From positions 868,001 to 932,000 of the forward strand of contig CAWIVH010000001.1 of NCBI GenBank assembly GCA_963839475.1: a DNA stretch of 64,000 bases, in the 5' to 3' direction. The stretch comes from CAWIVH01 sp963839475 (GTDB lineage: Bacteria; Acidobacteriota; UBA6911). The translations under genes were made by a program, and so were the position numbers. Positions 60,397 to 64,000 of this stretch are shown one piece after another. The notes beneath the pieces were generated by a model. That model saw only the letters and a program-made list of their open reading frames with translations, ran no database searches and was not told the origin of the DNA. How positions within the stretch are numbered: the first letter of the stretch is position 1; every line of letters begins with the position of its first letter.

Positions 60397-63143
60397 CTAG
60401 CGGCGCAGCAGGGAGTCGCGCTTTTCCGTCCACATTTGCGCCACCAGGTCCCGGAAATGCTCGGTCAACCTGGTATACCGCTCTTCGGCACGGAATTCCT
60501 GAGCCTTGCTGGGTTTCAAAGGCGCGCCGAAGATGATGCATGAACGCGTTCCGCTGCCGGGCAGCAGCTTGCGCCATTGGAACGGGCAGTTGCGCGGCCA
60601 GATTTCAAAGACACCGACGATGGCGGCGGGAACGATCGGAACCCCAAGTTTGATGGATAGGATGGCCGCACCCTTCTTGAATTTCTTCACCTCCCCATCC
60701 GGCGATCGCTCCCCTTCGGGAAAAAGCACCAGGATCTTCCCGTGCCTCAGGCCGAATGCGCCTGCCTGCATGGCCCGCACAAGGTTGATCTCCGGGTCGA
60801 CCGGAATCAGGTTGATGCGGGCAGCAAACCATTTCCGCAGAGGGGTCTCAAAATACTCGCTGGCGCCGACGAAAAACAGCTGCCGGAAAGTCCGGAAATT
60901 GAGTGCCGCGAGCATGAGGAATGCATCCAGATAACTTTGATGGTTCGGGCTTATCAGGAAAGGCCCTTGGGCGGGGATGTTCTCCACCCCTTCCGCTCTG
61001 AACCCTGCCAGCAGGCGCGCCGCCAGCCCGATACTCTTGAGGGCCAGCCAGGCGATGAGGGCCGTCAGCGGCTTCGGCTCTAAAATCTCCTCGAATCCCG
61101 AGTCCGGCGAGTCCGGATCGAGCAGGCGATCCCATGGATCGACCGCATCCGCCTTTTCGTCCCCTGCCGCCCCTGCGACGGGCCGCACGGCTTCGATCAA
61201 CTCCCGTACCGTATAGATCTGCTGCGCGGCATCAGGAGGAACGGCAGTCCCGAAGGTGAGTTCCAGCGAGGTCAGGAGTTCGACGCGCTCCATCGAATCG
61301 AGACCGAGATCCAGGTCCAGATTCGCCCCGGGCACGATGGCGGAACCGGGCTTCGCAGCATCGGCAACGACGGCGAGCGCCCGGGTGACATGCGGATCGG
61401 ACAGCCACAGCTGATCCTCTTCCGATAATTCCGGTTCGCTGCCGCCGGAAGTCGGCCCGCTCGCTCTCGCGGCCTGGGTCCGCTCGATTTCAAATCGTTT
61501 CAGCTTTCGCGTGGTGGTGCGCGGCAAATCTTCCAGCCAGACATCGAAACTGAGCACTCTCTTATGAGGCGGCAGCCGGATAGAGAGTCCTTCGATCTCG
61601 AATCGCAGCAGATCGCGGGTGTTGACGATCTTCCGCTCCCGCAGCAGTTCGGAATTGGGGACCACTACCGCATGCAGCCGTTCCGAGGCCGGCTCGTCCG
61701 GCCGTGAAAGGCCCAAGACGCATAATTCCTTTATGAACGGCGACTGCGAGTAATGAGCTTCAATTTCCTCGGGATAAATGTTCTTGCCGCTGGCGAGGAC
61801 TATCACCTCTTTTTTGCGGCCGGTGATGTGCAGGCGTCCAGCGGCGTCCAGGTATCCCAGATCGCCGGTGTGGAGCCAACCGTCGTGAAGGCTGGCGGCA
61901 TTGGCGTCAGGGCGGTTATGGTAGCCCCGCATCACGATGGGGCCGCGGATCAGAACCTCCCCTTCATTAAGACCGTGCGCACTCAGGTCGGGATCGGGCA
62001 GAATGCGCACGTCAACTCCCGGCAGGGCCGGCCCCACCGACTCGAGATGGCTGTCGCCCATGCGGGTGATGGTCGCCGCCCCTGAGCATTCCGTCAGTCC
62101 GTAGGCCTGCAGGATGTTGAATCCCATTTGGTAAAGAGCCTGGCCCACGCCTGGATCCAATCGGGATCCGCCCGAAACGAGGATACGCATGTTCAGGCCG
62201 AGCGCGCGGTGCACTTCCGAAAAAAAGACGCTCCCCAGGTTGATACGCGCGTATTTCCGGAGTGCGCCACTGAGGGAGAGCAGCCCGCGAATCGCCATGC
62301 GCTTGATCGCGGAGGATTCCGAAATTCTGCGCGTCAACCGTTGATAGATCAGGTAATAGAACTGCGGGACGCAGCAGAAGGCAGTCAAATTCCTCTCCGC
62401 CAGCCCGCGCAGGATTTCACCGGAGCTCACGGTTTCGAGGAATACCACCCGGGCACCCACCGTCAGCGGCAGAAGCAGATTGGCCAACTGAGCCAACGCA
62501 TGAAACAGGGGGAGGACACCGAGGATGCTGTCGCGCTCTGAAAGGTCGACGATCTGGAACGCCGCTTCCCGTTCAGCCAGGAGGTTCCCGTGGGTCAATA
62601 CCACTCCCTTGGGATCACTCGTAGTTCCGGAGGTATAGAGAATGACAGCCGTGTCATCCGGGCCGGCGGGACATGGCGCCAAATCAACCGGGGGCGGACC
62701 ATCGAAAACTTCGCACCGGGTTTCTCCGGACTCGGCGCTTCCATGAAACTGCAGGATTTGAGGCGCGGGGATCAATGATTCCACGGCCTCATTTAAGGTT
62801 CGACGATAGCGACCCGAGACCAGCGCGAATCCAGCCCCGCTGTCGGCGATCAGCTTCCGGATCTGTGAGGGGCCATAGTTGGTGTCGAGCGGCACCACGA
62901 TTCCCCCCAGGCGCATCACACCCAGGTAAGCCGCGCACCAGCGCGCATCGTTGTCGGCCAGGAGTATGCAGCGGCTGCCCGGTTCCAGACCGCGCGGGAA
63001 AGGTAGCCTGCGGCTCGCCCGGCCAAGCCCAGGAAGGTTTTGTAGTCGTAGGCAGCCAGGCGGTCGCGCTTTTGCTCTTCAACGGCCGTCCGGCCGGGAA
63101 AACGAAGTGCCGCTGATTCGAACAGTGCGAAGAGGTTTTTCAT
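60397..63143 (-). pseudogene. Acyl-adenylate synthetase/ACP/PlsC acyltransferase fusion, frameshifted near the N-terminus
   Basis: From ATG 63143 the first frame reads MKNLFALFESAALRFPGRTA up to GYLSR. The expected continuation (GLEPGSRCILLADNDARWCA, YLGVMRLGGIVVPLDTNYG) is in another frame that runs to 60397. One extra C in the minus-strand run at 62996-62998 would give a 915-residue protein. It has an AMP-forming ligase domain (VILYTSGTTSDPKGVVLTHG, then YGLTECSGA and WLHTGDLGYLD), an acyl-carrier domain with the phosphopantetheine Ser in LDLGLDSMERVELL, and a PlsC domain (SPNHQSYLDAFLML, HX4D motif, and FPEGERSPDGEV). It could load a fatty acid on its own carrier and pass it to a lipid acceptor. 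Deletion or sequencing error is undecided. Confidence 0.85.
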
Positions 63144-63308
63144 GAGGATTTAGTGACGGCAATGATATCAGCAGCCGGCCTCCTGATCCTAGCCCTTTCA
63201 AGGGAGCTCAACCAGGAACTGCCAAAGTCGCAGATTTGGCGGTTCTATCGAATCACTGTCTCAAATGGGGTGAAATGAACTATTCTTTCGTATTCCACAG
63301 GAGGGATT

Positions 63309-64000
63309 GTGAACGATTATCCGAAGTTTGATCTGGTCGGTCAGGTGGCACTGGTTACGGCATCGGCCCGCGGCCTGGGCCGCGCCATATCGCTCGCGCT
63401 CGCTCATGCCGGGGCCGACGTGGCGCTGGGCCTGAGGGACATAACCACGGCGAACGAATTGGCCGCTGAAATAAGAGACTTGGGCAGAAGAGTCCTGCCG
63501 CTGCAAATGGACATGACCCGGATGGATCAGATCTTCAGGGCAGTGGAAGATGCCGCAGCCCATTTCGGCCGGCTCGACATCCTGGTCAACAACGCGGGCG
63601 TAGCTCCGGAGAACCTGGCGGAAAACGTGCGCGAGGAGGATTTCGACCTGACCCTGGCGATCAATCTCAAAGGGACTTTTTTTGCTAGCCAGGCGGCGGG
63701 TCGCGTGATGATCCGCCAGAAATACGGACGGATCATCAACATGAGCTCCCAGGCGGGGTTTGCGGCACTGCCAACCGAATCGGTTTATTGCATGACCAAG
63801 GCCGGCATCGTTCATCTCACCCGCTGCCTCGCAGTGGAGTGGGGCAAATATAATATCCTGGTCAACGCCGTGGCGCCGACCTTCATACGCACCCCGGGAA
63901 CCAGCGAGGCATTGTCAGATCCGGCCTTTCGCGCAGACACGGTGGAACGGATCGCAGCCCTTCATCGCGTCGGTGAGCCGATGGAAGTTGCCGGCGCCGT
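63309..64000 (+). CDS. SDR-family oxidoreductase, cut by the window end
   Basis: GTG 63309 has AGGAGGG five bases upstream. The visible 230 residues are a classical short-chain dehydrogenase: the cofactor motif VALVTASARGLGRAI (TASxxxGxG, where TG is usual), LDILVNNAGVAPENL, the catalytic Ser in INMSSQAGFAAL with YCMTKAG (Tyr-x3-Lys), and NAVAPTFIRTPG. Only the C-terminal end is missing. It is divergent from the acyltransferase fusion. Substrate is unknown; sugar, hydroxyacyl or glucose-1-dehydrogenase-like members are all possible. Confidence 0.93.
   Translation, partial: MNDYPKFDLVGQVALVTASARGLGRAISLALAHAGADVALGLRDITTANELAAEIRDLGRRVLPLQMDMTRMDQIFRAVEDAAAHFGRLDILVNNAGVAPENLAENVREEDFDLTLAINLKGTFFASQAAGRVMIRQKYGRIINMSSQAGFAALPTESVYCMTKAGIVHLTRCLAVEWGKYNILVNAVAPTFIRTPGTSEALSDPAFRADTVERIAALHRVGEPMEVAGA

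Noticed and set aside
63261..63815. 184-codon minus-strand frame at the right end
   Set aside because: It is antisense to the SDR gene, which has a strong ribosome binding site and catalytic motifs.
1..64000. CRISPR arrays, tRNA or rRNA genes, IS elements, prophage
   Set aside because: No regularly spaced repeats, tRNA T-loop patterns, rRNA stretches, transposase or integrase frames were recognised in the window.

Overview
The window looks like chromosomal DNA of an Acidobacteriota bacterium. Lineage-typical genes support this: a GWxTD-domain secreted protein (13114-14799), an ADOP-type 'duplicated orphan' ABC permease (21121-23508), a ToxR/CadC-like regulator with a TolB-like domain and TPRs (45127-46872), a divergent Hfq-like protein with an N-terminal extension (25546-25872) and tandem DUF1080 domains. 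Base composition is moderately high in G+C throughout, Shine-Dalgarno sites are clear at many genes, and no rRNA, tRNA, CRISPR array, phage or IS element was seen.

Layout. 1-9.9 kb: DHH phosphoesterase, GT-C glycosyltransferase, GH20-like hydrolase, acyl-CoA dehydrogenase and a divergent catabolic operon (Zn-alcohol dehydrogenase, GlcF-like Fe-S subunit, GlcD-like flavoprotein). 10-13 kb: a MacA-like adaptor with a MacB-like permease but no ATPase. 13-19 kb: GWxTD protein, two GT2 glycosyltransferases (one frameshifted), dTDP-rhamnose genes rfbB and rfbD, then smpB and pepA. 21-24.3 kb: ADOP permease, then a BlaI repressor with tandem operators and only the tail of its usual partner. 24.4-29.4 kb: pdxA, hfq-like, TPR protein, holB, tmk, yggS and yggU. 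29.6-37.1 kb: a long leftward run hrcA-grpE-dnaK-dnaJ-rsmE followed by an outer-membrane protein, a DUF2007 protein and an inner-membrane protein. 37.3-41.7 kb: alanine dehydrogenase, a LOR/SDH-type ornithine cyclodeaminase candidate, and a DegQ/HtrA protease behind an ECF-type promoter. 41.9-43.5 kb: a SsuBC-like ABC permease and ATPase.

43.6-64 kb is a more accessory region: an SMP-30-like propeller divergent from the TPR regulator, a GH127 enzyme (frameshifted), two PIN-domain toxin-antitoxin modules, an S10 peptidase, a PQQ-propeller protein, a Tat-exported carboxylesterase, an AAA ATPase with a GspE/MshE-like N-domain, a DUF1080 protein, an orphan SsuA-like binding lipoprotein, an acyl-synthetase/ACP/PlsC fusion (frameshifted) and an SDR cut by the window end.

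Functional themes are polysaccharide and lipid synthesis, breakdown of plant-type sugars, envelope stress and protein folding. The most unusual observations are an exactly duplicated C-x8-C-x2-C-x2-C zinc module in HolB, a BlaI gene whose partner has collapsed to a C-terminal remnant while its operators survive, a 52-bp copy of an S10 peptidase gene end lying across a vapBC module, the ECF-like degQ promoter, mutually exclusive hairpins between the MacA-like and MacB-like genes, and three otherwise good genes each broken by one base in a short G or C run.
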